Assembly (NCBI GenBank): GCA_030248295.1
Contig: JASANH010001726.1
Coordinates: 372,001 to 436,000, forward strand
Direction: 5' to 3'
From: Mesodorylaimus sp. YZB2_4
Lineage: Eukaryota > Nematoda > Enoplea > Dorylaimida > Dorylaimidae
Length of the DNA stretch: 64,000 nucleotides
Part shown: positions 35,623 to 46,745 of the stretch, one piece after another
Numbering within the stretch: position 1 is the stretch's first letter
How the letters are laid out: each line of letters opens with the position of its first letter
Program-made: the position numbers and the translations under genes
The notes under the pieces: model-generated
Database searches by the model: none
What the model was told of the DNA's origin: nothing
The model's input: the letters and a program-made list of their open reading frames with translations, nothing else

Positions 35623-38600
35623 TTATTTTTCACTACGACAGAACAACATTTGACGCAGTGTCTTGGACATTCCAAATTGCATCAAAGCCGTTAATGCAGG
35701 ATGCAATATCCATAATGTGAGGAAATACGGCTCCAAGCTGTCGTACAATCGCGAAGAGTCCCTCTGACTAACATCAAAGCCAACATAAAATGGCAAAATG
35801 GACGTATTGCTCATCAGGTGAGTGGCATCACTGGCGCTGGTCATGGCTGCAACGTCCATCAATCCGTTGATAGTCCTGGCACTGCTTCCATTTCCATGTC
35901 CGTTCGTCGAATTGGCCGAGTCCCAAATGGGCAGGGACTCGATTAGAGAGTGTTCTAAGCCGGATATGCCAAGCGTTTGGATTAGCTTCAAGATGTGAAT
36001 CGGAGCCCAGCAAATTGAAAAAGCCGCAGTCATCAAAAGAAGGAAATGGAAAGCCTGAAATAGAAAGAACATTTCCTAGGAGCTTAGCCTTCCGCTCAAT
36101 ACCAGATGATCAGGCCGTGCGGCAAAAAATGCCATTTTTTCGAGTACATTAGTGCCCTGATCGGCAGATGTAGAAGATTCAATGTCGTCTGCTCTTATCT
36201 GAAACTATCCAGGTTTTCCAGAGAAAAAATTATATTTTCTCTCTAGTTTTTTCCGCAATACTTCTATACCGATTCCAACTGATCAGTGAGTTACAGCATG
36301 ATTGAAACAAGTTCACAGAAAAAAAACAGGTGATTCAAAATTTTTAAACCTTAAAATACAACCTTTCATAGTCTCCCTGATTCTGGCTCTAAATTTCCCA
36401 TTTTCCCTGAAGGTCTTGCATGCACTTCTCGGATCATTGACTTTTCTAGGCTTCTCCTTTTCCTATCCTTGAATGAACCCTGGAAAAAGAAATCTAAAAG
36501 TAAGACTAGATTCGAAAGACCCAATTTTTTCAGCAGAATCAGGAAACATCAGATACAAAATTTGAATTTTTTGTTGGACTTTAAAGTTTATTATCATGCT
36601 TTTAGAAGTGTTGTTGACTCTAAAAGCAGCTGAGCTTTCATACCTGCTTTTTCACATTGAGTCAAAATAACCTAAGAAACTACATTGATTACTGTGGATT
36701 GGCGAAACTAAGACTGGGTTTCTGAGAAATTCAACCCTGATGTCCAAGAAAAACCTAAAAATTTGACGGTCTACTTTTCACAGTGCCTATGTTCTTATGG
36801 TCAGATGCGGAAGTAGGCAAAATAAGGTTAGTTTCGTCAGCTGTTTGCGATATGAGAAAGTTTCGGCAAAAAAGTGAAGCCTATGAATATTTTTATAATT
36901 CTCTCAAACGAAATCAGCGACTCAGGATCACTTTTCAAATGCAATGATACAAGAATAGACCATGTCACAGTTTCCCAAAAATTTTAAAAAGAATCTTTTC
37001 AATTTTTTGGGAAAGTGTGATCTTCATGTCACGGCTGATATCTAATATAAATGCGTTCTTGTCCTATGCGCGTTATGTCCGTTCATTTTCGCACAAGACA
37101 ATGAGGAATAGGCTATAAAGTGCTTCAGCGGCACCGGGGAGGGGGGGGATTGAGCTACCTAAAACTGCCTATATTCCCCGTGCGTTTCAAATTATAAAAA
37201 GAGCGGGAAATTCAAATTATGAAAGACCATCATCATTGGTCCTAGAGTAGTGTTCCAATGACCTGGGTTTTTCACTGTCTGACCTGACCCTGACCTTGAC
37301 TGAACCAAAAAGGCTTTCTGACCTGACCATTGACCTGCGAGGAATTGTAAATTTTCTGCCTCTGACTTTGACATTGATCAGACAAAAAATTTTGCTTATA
37401 GTTAATCGACATCAGTAGCAAAACTTCTATGTCTTTGCAATTTTACCAAAAAATTTAACTACAGCTGACGATTTCCTGGCATTACGTAAAATTAACGTGC
37501 AGCCCAAGAAACTGAATTTTTATCAAGCTCAAAAAGATATGCAAAGCTGTTTCACGGCATTGGGAAAACTAGAGAAGTTGAAACCCATTCAAAATCAAAA
37601 CTAAATCTCATTCGTTATAACATCGATTCCTGTTCCAACTGCCACCGCATGACTGATTTCTTTTCCCACCAATCGCAATGCTGGCTTGCGAGGCAGGGAG
37701 CCTTACCAGGCTGAAAGTGGCCGGTACAGCAAGAATACCTGGCTCCAATGAAGCCAAGTTTGGATATGAACAAATGATTAGAGAGAATCCCATGGAGGCC
37801 ATGGATGGATGGCATACGCAAGCAAGCACTACGCTGTCACACAGTAGTCCATGCAGCTGCGCTGGTGTTACTGTGCGAGTTAGATAACTGCAATAGCACA
37901 AGACTCCCAATCAGCGGGGGGGGGGGGCAGTTTCACAGTGCGATCCTAATTTCAGGACAGGTACAAATTCAGGGCACCATTTAGGACAACGCTGAGACAC
38001 CAATTTAGGAAGTCTCACAATAGCTGTCCTAGAGGTGTCTTATCCGTAGATTTGGGCCCGTCCTAAGACAGGTCTTATCTTGTGTCATAATTAAAAAACG
38101 ATGACTTCAGACATTTTTGCAGACCGCAAAATTTAAAGTGGGAAATTCATACTGTACATGTAAGCTGGGCACCCATTACTGGTCGAAGTTTGATGTGCCA
38201 TTGTATCTGAATAATTTTACAATTTCACGAGGATGCCTTGGCTAAGGCAGGCTGGTCCATATTATATGAGCTCTGTAAACGTGCTAAATTAAGTTTATTT
38301 CAAAAGCTTAACCGGGTTTTCTTATTTGGGAATCCTCGTTTTATGCACAAAATCTGGCCGTCATGTTAGTAGATGACTCTGTGAACTACATCATTTGGAT
38401 TTTCCAAGTCATAATTTTGAGTCCTTCAAACAGAATTTTGTGTTTTCTGCGACTCTTTTGCGGGATTCTGTACCACAGGATCATTCTTTGGCAGCGACTT
38501 GATCTCGCGTATGCGCCTTGATTAATTGTGTGTGTTCCCCTTTCCCTGTCAAGTGCATGTATTTGGTTGGGTAGGGAAGGAGTAAAATGATGATGATGGC

Positions 38601-41600
38601 ACCCTTCATGGCCTCAATGGTTAAAAAGGGACGACAGAATTTTAGTTCAGCTGAAAAAGAACCATTTGCGCGGCTCGAGAGAGCTAAGGCAAAGTGCCAC
38701 AATCTCAAGACGCCCAAAGATCGCTTAAAAAGTTGCTCTAAAAAGGTCAGCTCAAAATTGCCCTAGATCAAGGGCGATAGCCCTGCGCCTGACAGCGCTG
38801 CTGGGAAAAAGGCAGTAGAATGTGTCTCAGGACATGGGCGAGGTCGTCCTAAATTTAAGACAGCTCGGTGTAACTGGGTGGGACACCAAGCTGATTGTGA
38901 AAATGACTTAAGACTGTCCCAGAATTTAGGACACGCCTTGGGATTTAGAACTGTGAAACTCCCCCCCAATCCTACACGGAAAGGCGGGAGCTTGAAATGT
39001 TTTTCACCAACATTTCACTAAATTTACTTTCTTTCGCTGTAAGAATACTCTAACCGGGTGCAAGAAATTTTGACCTGACCCTGACCTGACCGACCCTTCA
39101 AAAAATCTTCTGACCTGACCCTGACCTTGATCAGACCCCAAAAAATTTTCTGAGCTTGACCTTGACTTTGACCAAGGGTCGGTCAATCAGGGTTTTGACA
39201 GAATTCTGACCTTGGGGTCATTTCTAACACTATCCTGGAGTACTCCATATGGAAGCCGTGTATTGAAGTATCCAATTCTCAATATTACTTTTTTCTGCTT
39301 ATTTTCCGCATCCATTTCGGATCGCCTCTTTCGATTTCTCTTCCAATATCCAGAACTTTCGCTCTCCACTTCTCCGTATGGTAGGCGAGAAAAATAAGGT
39401 TCATCATTTTGATTGGTTCGTCGCGATGTTGTTTTCTTGCTAAAATAAGAACAATTTTCTCTGAACTTTCCAACTGAATAGATGTGGTAATGCTTTTTTT
39501 AAAATAACTCAAATAAAGCAGCCCAGAAATTTTACGTACTCCTTCTTTTTGATGGCATTTGTGCAAGTCCGAAGTAGCAAATAACAAACTGGTAGCAGGA
39601 CCATGGCTGTTAGACGCCCATTGGCAGATAATAATCGTTGAAAATCAGGCCCGAACGAGCACAGGATTGTACGTTCGTCTTGAAAAATAATGCATTCAGT
39701 TTTCTGGAAAGTGATCATTTGTCAAATATGGAATTTCAAAGCAGCCTCAGCTCCCCCACGGGACTTCCAAGTCGTTTTGCCAGCCCGCAGTCATGACATG
39801 ATAAGCGAGGCCTGACCCGATTCGGGGTCTAGAGGTCGGTGTCCAACAGGGGCCCAGGTCGGGTCGGGTGCTTTAGGGCCGGGTCGGGTCAAACGGGTCA
39901 AAAATACTGCAATATTGCAAGTGACCACCATTAGCAGTCACAGAAACCTTTTCATATCTGTTCCAAAATTCAGGATTTGCAGAACTTGCTATGCTTAAAG
40001 CCTTGCCCCCCAGTTTTTCACGCTGCGTAACTTCCAACAATGTCAGGCTATTTGTAAGATGTGACCATGCGCAAATTTTCTGAGCAATATCTGCGTAAGG
40101 GTCCATTTCTGATGACAAAGTTCTCATTAAGAGTTCTTAGAAACTGTGTTGACTGGGTGAAACTCGCCATAGTTTGCCGAGTCGAGAGTCGATCATAGTC
40201 GACTACAATATCTGAAAGGTCCTATGTTCAATCTCATTTGATTCCTGAATATGAAGAAAGAAGTTCTTGGGTAAGCCTGGCTGGAAAAGCCCGGCATTTA
40301 TTCTGTTCCAAAACACCAAATCTGCACCAATAATCCCGCCTTGACCACCATTTATGTCCTGATTATAACGAGTTCGGTTCAACCCGACCCAAAATTTCGA
40401 GTCAGGGGGCTTTCGGGTTGGTTTGAACTCAACCTGATACTGTGTCTACCGACTTCCTCGGACAATGGCGGGTGGGCTTTGAACCCTGTCGGTGTTCGAC
40501 AGCCAAGACTGTCTCCTCGTTCAGCTCCCGGAACACCTCGGCGGTACCGGGTGAGTCACCCACGGCCTGGCGTGCAAGGTTCGCAAGGTTCATGGTTCGC
40601 ACGCAGACCTCCATCACCGGTGATCGAACCCGGAACGAGTCCAGCTGTAACGGGTTTGACACGGCCAGAGTATGGTAACCGCTATGTGGCGAGGCGCCAA
40701 TGATGCTCAGGTACCATACCCGAAACCCTAGTTCACCCTTGGGATCCAGGCTAAGCCTAGATGTGGCCTCTCCTTGGTCCCCAACTGTCTAGGTCGAGGG
40801 TGCGGCCTGTCTACTTCCTGTCTGTTTCCTGTTATTGTGCCCATGCCAGTGTCTCATCGTGACTGCTCGTGAGTGGCTGCTCAGTAAAGCACTTGTGGAT
40901 ATTGGCTTCTTGTTTTGGGTCGGGCCCAAGCCCTTACACAGCCACTCGCTCCCAAGCAGTACGGAGAGAGGAATGCCGAACAGCTGCACCACCGCGGCCG
41001 CGCAAGCCACATTTAGCAGTTACCATATGCAGCAGTAAGCACACAGAGGCCAATTTACATATTTGTAGCAAATCAGCCATTATAAGTGCCCCTGCTGTAT
41101 CTTACACATTCCGAGACAAGACTTTCAGCAACACCAACTTACGTATAAAAAAGCAGCGCAAATGCCAGCCGCCAATGCGCAAATCCAACTTCCAATAATA
41201 ACTGCTCGTTTCTTGCACTTATGAAATTTTTTGTCATCATTATTGACGATAGACGATGGTCTGAGAGGGGAAAATAAGAGTTCTGTACTGCAGCCATGTC
41301 AGGGCAGCTCTCTGGAAATCCCTGCTCATTTGTCAGTCAGAAATATTGCAGAAAAGTGGATGCACTGTATTTTTAGGCGCAGTTAGTGTTTTAGCAGCCA
41401 CCTCAAAAAAACCTAGTTCATTATTTCGGCGGACCAGCTCGAGTTTCGAAGCCTGTAAAATGAGCCTGAGGGCCAAAAGTATCGAAAGCCTCTTTGCTTC
41501 TTTCTGATATGTTTTAAACAGGAGAAGCCTTTATAAAACCAATTCACAGCTTTGGCAACTTGAAGCCTTAAATTTCCCGCGAGCCCTGGTAAAACAGATA

Positions 41601-43441
41601 GCACGTTACCCTTGTTCTCTATGCCCTGTGGGAACGAGCGAGACCCACTCGACTCTCGTAGCCTAAGAGTTTCACTCCCGCTTCCGCCCACCATTTGTTT
41701 GAGTCTGTCCCTTCGCGCCAGCTGCCGTTCACTGCACGGAAAAATGGCACCCATCCCGCGAAACTTGCGCAGGACCCATGGAATGGTGGCGGACGCCCCT
41801 GAAACGGAATAAGGGAAAGGCGCACTAAAATGGCGACATGCATAATTATGTTTGCTATTTATGTCTCTTCCAAATTTTCGATAAACTGAAATGGTCTATA
41901 ACCAAAAATAAGTTTTTGCAACTTTTTGAGACCATTCAACATTTTTGGTCAAAACGTTGTTTCGCTGTATCTAAACTGGTCCACAAAACATCGATTTTTC
42001 AGGACCTTCTGGATCGGATCAGCAGTTGTCAACAGCAACAGTAGTTGCCTGTTTAGCCCAGCCACTCTGGAACTTATGCATAGTGGGCTACAGTGACAGA
42101 GCATAACGTGCGAACCTTTGTACGAAATTTGCGTCAGCCCAGGAGGGACTAGAAATTTCTTCCATCTATTCTGAATTCCTAACCCAAATGCAGGTGCGAA
42201 AAAGTACTATTATTTCTGCAAAAATCCGTTATCAGACAACGAAAAGGTTAGCCCAGCAACCCTATTCTAACCAGATGCAAGGCAAACGAGGTTGGCTGGG
42301 CTCCCTCGGCGGCGTTTGCAGAAAAATTGTGATCAAACAGAATTGCTACTGTCGCTAAAAAAGTGTATGAGGGCGTCCCCGACCTCAGCCACTTCATTCA
42401 GGCAATAGAGAGATGACAACACAAGGGCCTAGGGTCGTCAGTTCTATTGCAGAAGGTAGTACGCCCAAGCTATGAGCATGCTGGCTCCACAGAAGCTGAA
42501 CTTCCTGCTCTAGTATCACTGGGGAGGTGTTAAACATGCAGCACTCGTGCTGTCACAGAAGATGCGAGCTTACTGCAGCAAGTCGTCACTGTTTCCCAAG
42601 TAAGTTCGAGGTAACAGAAGGCAATCGTATTCCAAAACTCCAAGCTTCCAAACTTACTCAAAAATAGGAATAAGTATATTCGTGTGGGTACTAGCCTTTG
42701 GTGAAAAACAGAACGAACACAATCCGACAGGGAGTCGACCCCATGACTTCACGATGCACCGAGTACATCACACAGGCATGCATTGTGGATGAGTGTGGGA
42801 GTACGATTGAGAACCTCGCCCTGAACGCAACATGAACGTAGATATATCACGTCTGGATTAGTGTAAGCCATTCAAGCATGTGCCGCCGAGGGAGCCTAGC
42901 CAACCTCGTCTCGCCTTGCATTTGATTAGATTAGAGTGGCTGCGCTAACCGTTTAGTTGTCTGATAACAGATTTTTTTAGAAATGATCGATTTATCGATT
43001 ACTTTACACTCTCTAGAATCCCAAGTTGCGATCATACTGCACTCTGGCTTACCCTGTGTATCGAACCGCCACTGTCACCACTCCGAATACAGCCAGCAGT
43101 TGTAGCGAAGTTTGCATAAATCCATAGACGCCTTTGCATATCACATTGGACAATAGTTCGCTGTTGGAATTGAGAAAAAATCCCAGCCGTCGATTCATTT
43201 CCGTCAGACAAGTGACCACGATCCAAGCTGTCATTGCGATCATATCGTGGACCGCCATCAATCGACTGTGTCCCGTACTTATTCTTAATTCAGCCGCCAG
43301 CAATGTCGCTTGCAAAATCAGTGATAGTAAAAAAGGAAGTAGAATCATGCAAATATCTTTAATCTGATCCTCCTTATCGTCAGCCAAAAAATCATCATCC
43401 ACATTTGGCAAAATAATACAAAAATCACTGTCATTAGTCAT
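35623..43441 (-). CDS. atypical rhodopsin-class GPCR, 4 exons, 368 aa
   Basis: Exons (minus) are 43441-43053, 41260-41143, 39703-39536 and 36054-35623, total 1107 nt, GT-AG, in phase. Segments 1-3 are in exon 1, 4 in exon 2, 5 in exon 3, 6-7 in exon 4. Conserved marks are C102 before segment 3, W155 in segment 4, a proline in segment 5 (LLPVC) and CWAP (240-243) in segment 6. Two signalling motifs differ: segment 3 ends VRY (126-128), lacking the acidic residue of DRY, and segment 7 has HPALT (343-347) in place of NPxxY. The loop before segment 7 is long and Ser/Asn-rich. Such changes are seen in receptors with unusual or constitutive coupling, so function is uncertain. The stop codon lies inside an AATAAA, implying a very short 3' UTR. 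Confidence 0.82.
37248..39232. mobile_element. hAT-like element with TGACC subterminal repeats
   Basis: Ends TAGTGTTCCAATGACC (37248) and GGTCATTTCTAACACTA (to 39232) are imperfect inverted repeats. Flanks TCCTAGAG (37240-37247) and TCCTGGAG (39233-39240) form an 8-bp duplication with one mismatch, as for hAT. Arrays of TGACC(C/T)TGACC lie just inside both ends (about 37290-37340, 39070-39190). There is no transposase frame. It sits in intron 3 of the 368-aa receptor gene and carries another element at 37916-38967. Confidence 0.85.
37916..38967. mobile_element. nested element with G-run/AGTTTCACAGT ends
   Basis: The left end is a run of G followed by CAGTTTCACAGT. The right end is ACTGTGAAACT followed by a run of C. 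Inside both ends the motif (A)TTTAGGACA and its complement recur (left: tttaggacaacg, aatttaggaagt; right: aatttaggacacg). No coding capacity was seen. It lies wholly inside the element at 37248-39232, so it inserted later. Target duplication is unclear. Confidence 0.7.
39790..40435 (+). mobile_element. partial copy of the GACCCCGG-ended transposon
   Basis: The block gggtcaaacgggtcaaaaata... is collinear with the reverse complement of 31361-32453, sharing aaaccttttc, tgcgtaacttcc, gattcctgaatatga and aacaccaaatctgca in order. GACCCG repeats occur at both sides. It lies in intron 2 of the 368-aa receptor gene. Confidence 0.75.
40438..41010 (-). repeat. SINE family 1, one or two adjacent copies
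   Basis: 40441-40660 matches the body at 21.8 kb (gacttcctcggac, atggcgggtgggcttt, cagacctcc, atcgaaccc). 40930-41007 matches the tRNA-like head (accgcggccgcgc, gccgaacagctgcacc, agccactcg). The extra 250 bases between suggest two copies or an internal insertion. It lies in intron 2 of the 368-aa receptor gene. Confidence 0.65.
42221..42976. mobile_element. MITE with ~95-bp terminal inverted repeats
   Basis: The left arm (42221-42322) and the complement of the right arm (42865-42976) share GTTATCAGACAAC, GGTTAGC, AATGCAAGGC-like and GAGGTTGGCT(G/A)GGCTCC blocks. There is no open frame. It lies in intron 1 of the 368-aa receptor gene. Confidence 0.75.
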
Positions 43442-44857
43442 AATTTTTCTGGCGCACGCTTTTTACTCTTGCGCACGAAGTATCTTGAACAAACTGTAAA
43501 AGCGCGAATCTCTTCGACAAATGCCGTCGACTGACTGACATTTCAAAAGATTCAGCTCGGCTATCAATCCTTTAAAAAAAAACACTGCTGCCCTGACTTG
43601 TCATTCATATGCGTCAAAGGTCAAAAGTTGAACTTTTTCTGACTCCGACTATTGGATAAGCAAAACTGGTCTGGCCTAGAAGGCTAGCATGGCGTACCCC
43701 TAGGTCGACATTTCCACACTCCTGCTTCCTAAAGCTACTTTCCAAACGCGCTATTGCCTCAAAGACTTGACTAGCGATGCATTTTTTTGCTTTTCAAGTT
43801 TGGGATGAAATTTTTTGTTCAGAAACGCGCACTATTATGATAAGACAAGTGCTAGGCTGCTTATTGTTAGCTTAGACAGGCTTATCTGATGTGTGGACAA
43901 TGGAATGGGGTAATATAAACAGCATTTTGAGATAGTTCTTTGCAATGGAACTAAGAAGATACAGTGCAGCCCACTACATTGTACTCTACATAATTGCAAC
44001 AGATTTTCAATTCCTGATTTCCCCTGCCCAATGACATAAAATTTCAGAAATTTTTTAATTGTAACGTCACTTGCAGCGTTGCCGTTTGATTTTTCTGTGA
44101 GAGGGTATCTTTGATCTCAAAAATAGTGCTGACGTTTTTTTATAAACAACAAAAAAGCCCTTTTGATAAAAACCAGTTCAGTAGAAATCAGACATTCAGC
44201 GAGCTTGAAAAATATAAAAATTACACGAATTTGCAACATTTTCAAAATGGTCGTGTGCTTTGCTCTGTTCTTCGGCGTCCAGAGCGCTTGCTGACTGGGT
44301 TGTATTCTGGACTCAAATCGTAGATCCTACAAAGACCCCCTTGCGACTCACATTTTTTCTGCAGGGCCCTGCAGTTCAAAAAGGTGGTCTCCCACTCAAC
44401 CAGGTGATCCTTATGAATTCTACCAAGTGCTGCTAAAAATGCTGCTTTCTTGAAATGGTATGTGGTCATTCATGGAGTCACTGTTGCTGCATGTAATTCG
44501 CATCTCTTTATGAGGGTTCGTCTCTACCGGTTTGAACCGCCCGGCACTAGTTGCCTGATGCAACACGGTTATACTTCCTGCGCTCGTCCTCTCTTGTCAT
44601 GGAGCAAGGAGAGCGAGCCTGGATCTAATCTAGACTAGTTCTAGGACTGGTCGCCCGGTGTTCTGGCCGTCCAGGACGTCAGGACTGCCTTCAGTCTGTC
44701 TACGTATTTCGTCACGAGCGGTTGGGCATCTCCTAACCGCCTCTCCACATAGTCAGTGCTCGCCTCTTGGCCCGTCTTCTACTTGTGGAGGTGTCCGCCC
44801 GTCGGCCCAATAAAGAGTTACCGTTATTGGTGTCCGTTTCGGTAGGGACCGCGCAGG
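43442..44857. other. intergenic, no supported gene
   Basis: The receptor promoter should lie near 43450-43900. Around 44640-44850 a GC-richer block contains AATAAAG and a candidate LTR- or SINE-like tail, but no partner copy was found in the window. Confidence 0.4.
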
Positions 44858-44950
44858 GGTGATTCGAACCACGTACGCGTGTAGGTACCTCCACCCATAG
44901 CTGGGAGGAGTATCACATGCATTAGGCGCCTGCCATGCTATGGTTTCCTA
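44858..44950 (-). repeat. tRNA-like SINE head, family 3
   Basis: The minus strand reads TAGCATGGCAGGCG (A-box-like) and, further on, GTGGTTCGAATCACC (B-box-like). The fold is not a regular cloverleaf, so it is listed as a SINE head rather than a tRNA gene. Confidence 0.45.
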
Positions 44951-45415
44951 CATGAAAGACTGAATTACTTGCCTTCAATTTTTCCAAGTGCTAGTCAGGG
45001 AACGCAATTTTTGATCAAATTTTAATGAAGGTTATCTGCAATGTTCTCTCATCCATCCTATTCAAAAATTTTGTCGGCGTCTTTGAGTAAGACACCGAAA
45101 CAGGAGGGTTCGGGATCTACTATAGTATAAGCATGGTCGCGACACAGATTTATAGCACGGTCTCATATCATTGGAGTTGTAGATCATGAGTTCAAAGACC
45201 CTTCTATGAGTACAACAGCACGGTAGAGCCAAGGGATTTCAGGTAATCTGCGATATCAAAGCAGTCGAAGTTGCAGTTGAAGTCAAGGACTTTGTGCTTT
45301 TATCCATACTTCATTGCTGTTCTTGGTTACAACATCTTAAAACCTGATAATGATCAAACTGTTTACAGCGAAGGAGTAGTAGATGAATATAATGGGCATG
45401 ACAATTTTCGAGATG

Positions 45416-45670
45416 CACACCAGAGTTAGAAAGCCTTTACTTGAAAGAACTACAAAATCTTCTGATGGCAGATGGAGTTTCTAATCAGGACGGTACGGTA
45501 CGGCCGTACCAGGCCGCAGGTACAGGTACGGCACACACCAGAGTTAGAAAGCCTTTACTTGAAATATCTATAAAATCTTTTGTGAAAAAATTTCAAATTT
45601 TTTGGCTGCCAAGATGGAGTTTTTTATAAGTACGGTACGGCCGTACAAGGCCTTAGGTACGGGTACGGTC
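45416..45670. repeat. tandem duplication ending in GTAC palindromes
   Basis: Two units of about 120-135 bases each begin cacaccagagttagaaagcc, pass gatggagttt, and end in GGTACGGCCGTAC-type palindromes followed by AGGCC. It may be one end of a further transposon with subterminal repeats. No opposite end was found. Confidence 0.6.
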
Positions 45671-46186
45671 AAAAAAGCGGTACGGTCGACCCTGGCCGGC
45701 AGCGTGACAAGTATCTGCATGATGGAAACTAAAACCATCTAAAAACCTGTAGAAGCCACAACAAACCATCTCACTTTAACAAACTTAGAAATCAGGAACC
45801 ATCTTTCGCCAAGCGGACAAAGCCTGAGACCCATTGTTAGGCGGGTGATTTGCTGGTTTCCCGACCCATTTGTCTTTCCTTCGCCGGAATTCATGCAAGA
45901 AAGATTGATCAGTGCTATCGGATTCACCAGTCTCCAAATAAAATCGAAACGCCTGGAGGAAGGACGCTAAAAATCCAAATCGAAAACAGAACTGACTGCT
46001 AGAAAGCAAAACGGGCAACGGAAAAGCACAGAGCACAAAAAACAAAACTGCAGCAACGCAAAGGGTCGTCACAATTTTACTCGTCCTGAATTAGCTCGCA
46101 CTTGATAACTAAAGGCAGCACTCGCGGGACTACCAAATTCTCCCCATGCCTTGTTGGGTCAGTGTCGAAGGGAGCACCAAAGAAAG

Positions 46187-46422
46187 TCACAAGATAATTT
46201 TTTGATAGTGAAGCAAGACGGATGACAACTTTGGCTGATCAGACTCCTGCAAGCAAATGAAGCTAGTGTTACTGACAGAAGATCTGTACAGATATTCTTT
46301 CTGACCTTCGAGTCCAATGTCGCTTCTTTGAATGCAGCGAGCACTTCAATCAGTACTTCTACCATCTCTTTGTCAATATCAGCCACGAGTTCAGATTGAT
46401 CACGATCAAAAAGTAATTGTTC
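46187..46422 (-). CDS. possible two-exon C-terminus of unknown gene
   Basis: Exon 46422-46306 (39 codons, acceptor GAATAG|GAA, donor AAG|GTCAGA) joins in phase 0 to 46246-46187 (acceptor TTGCTTGCAG|GAG) and ends at TGA 46187-46189. The joined 58-residue tail is amphipathic (DIDKEMVEVLIEVLAAFKEA) and would form a helix. No family is recognised and upstream exons were not found; a SINE lies just upstream. It may be chance. Confidence 0.3.
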
Positions 46423-46499
46423 CTATTCATTCCAACATTTGGCAATTGGCCTCTTCTCGAGAAAAAACAATCGAATGGGTACCCCTGCAGGATCTGGCC

Positions 46500-46745
46500 C
46501 AGTACCGCAAAGTGCCGAACAAGTAGAGAATCAGGAAACCGTTCCTCGAACATCCTCCATCCTGGCACAGGATGCCCTCGTGTGGAGGTGCTCCTAGTGA
46601 GGACGCGTAGAGGGAAGCTGCCGTGAGAGCTGGTCACCTCGCGGCCTCGCTTATCATAACGACTGCTGGCCAGCTATTGGCAAGACGGGTTGGGAATCCC
46701 GTGGGGAACTGGGGCGGCAAAGGGCCCAGCACAAAAATTTAAAAA
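46500..46745 (+). repeat. SINE family 1 tail copy
   Basis: It contains aggatgccctcgtgtggagg and gctcctagtg (about 46563-46600), then gccgtgagagctggtc, also seen inverted near 55.07 kb, and ggggcggcaaagggccca. Confidence 0.65.

Noticed and set aside
44640-44860. A solo LTR
   Set aside because: AATAAAG and GC-rich flanks fit, but there is no TG...CA boundary with target duplication and no second copy in the window.
44858-44950. A tRNA gene on the minus strand
   Set aside because: Box A and B are present but acceptor and anticodon stems do not form; more likely a SINE head.
45785-46083. Hydrophobic minus frame as the last exon of another receptor
   Set aside because: One hydrophobic stretch with a possible acceptor, but no GPCR motif and no upstream exon in matching phase.
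46085-46200. Minus frame resembling the start of a RhoGAP domain (FFGAPFDTDP, then VPRVLPLVIKC)
   Set aside because: No arginine finger or further RhoGAP motifs follow in any frame downstream, and it overlaps the alternative exon model at 46187-46246; resemblance may be chance.
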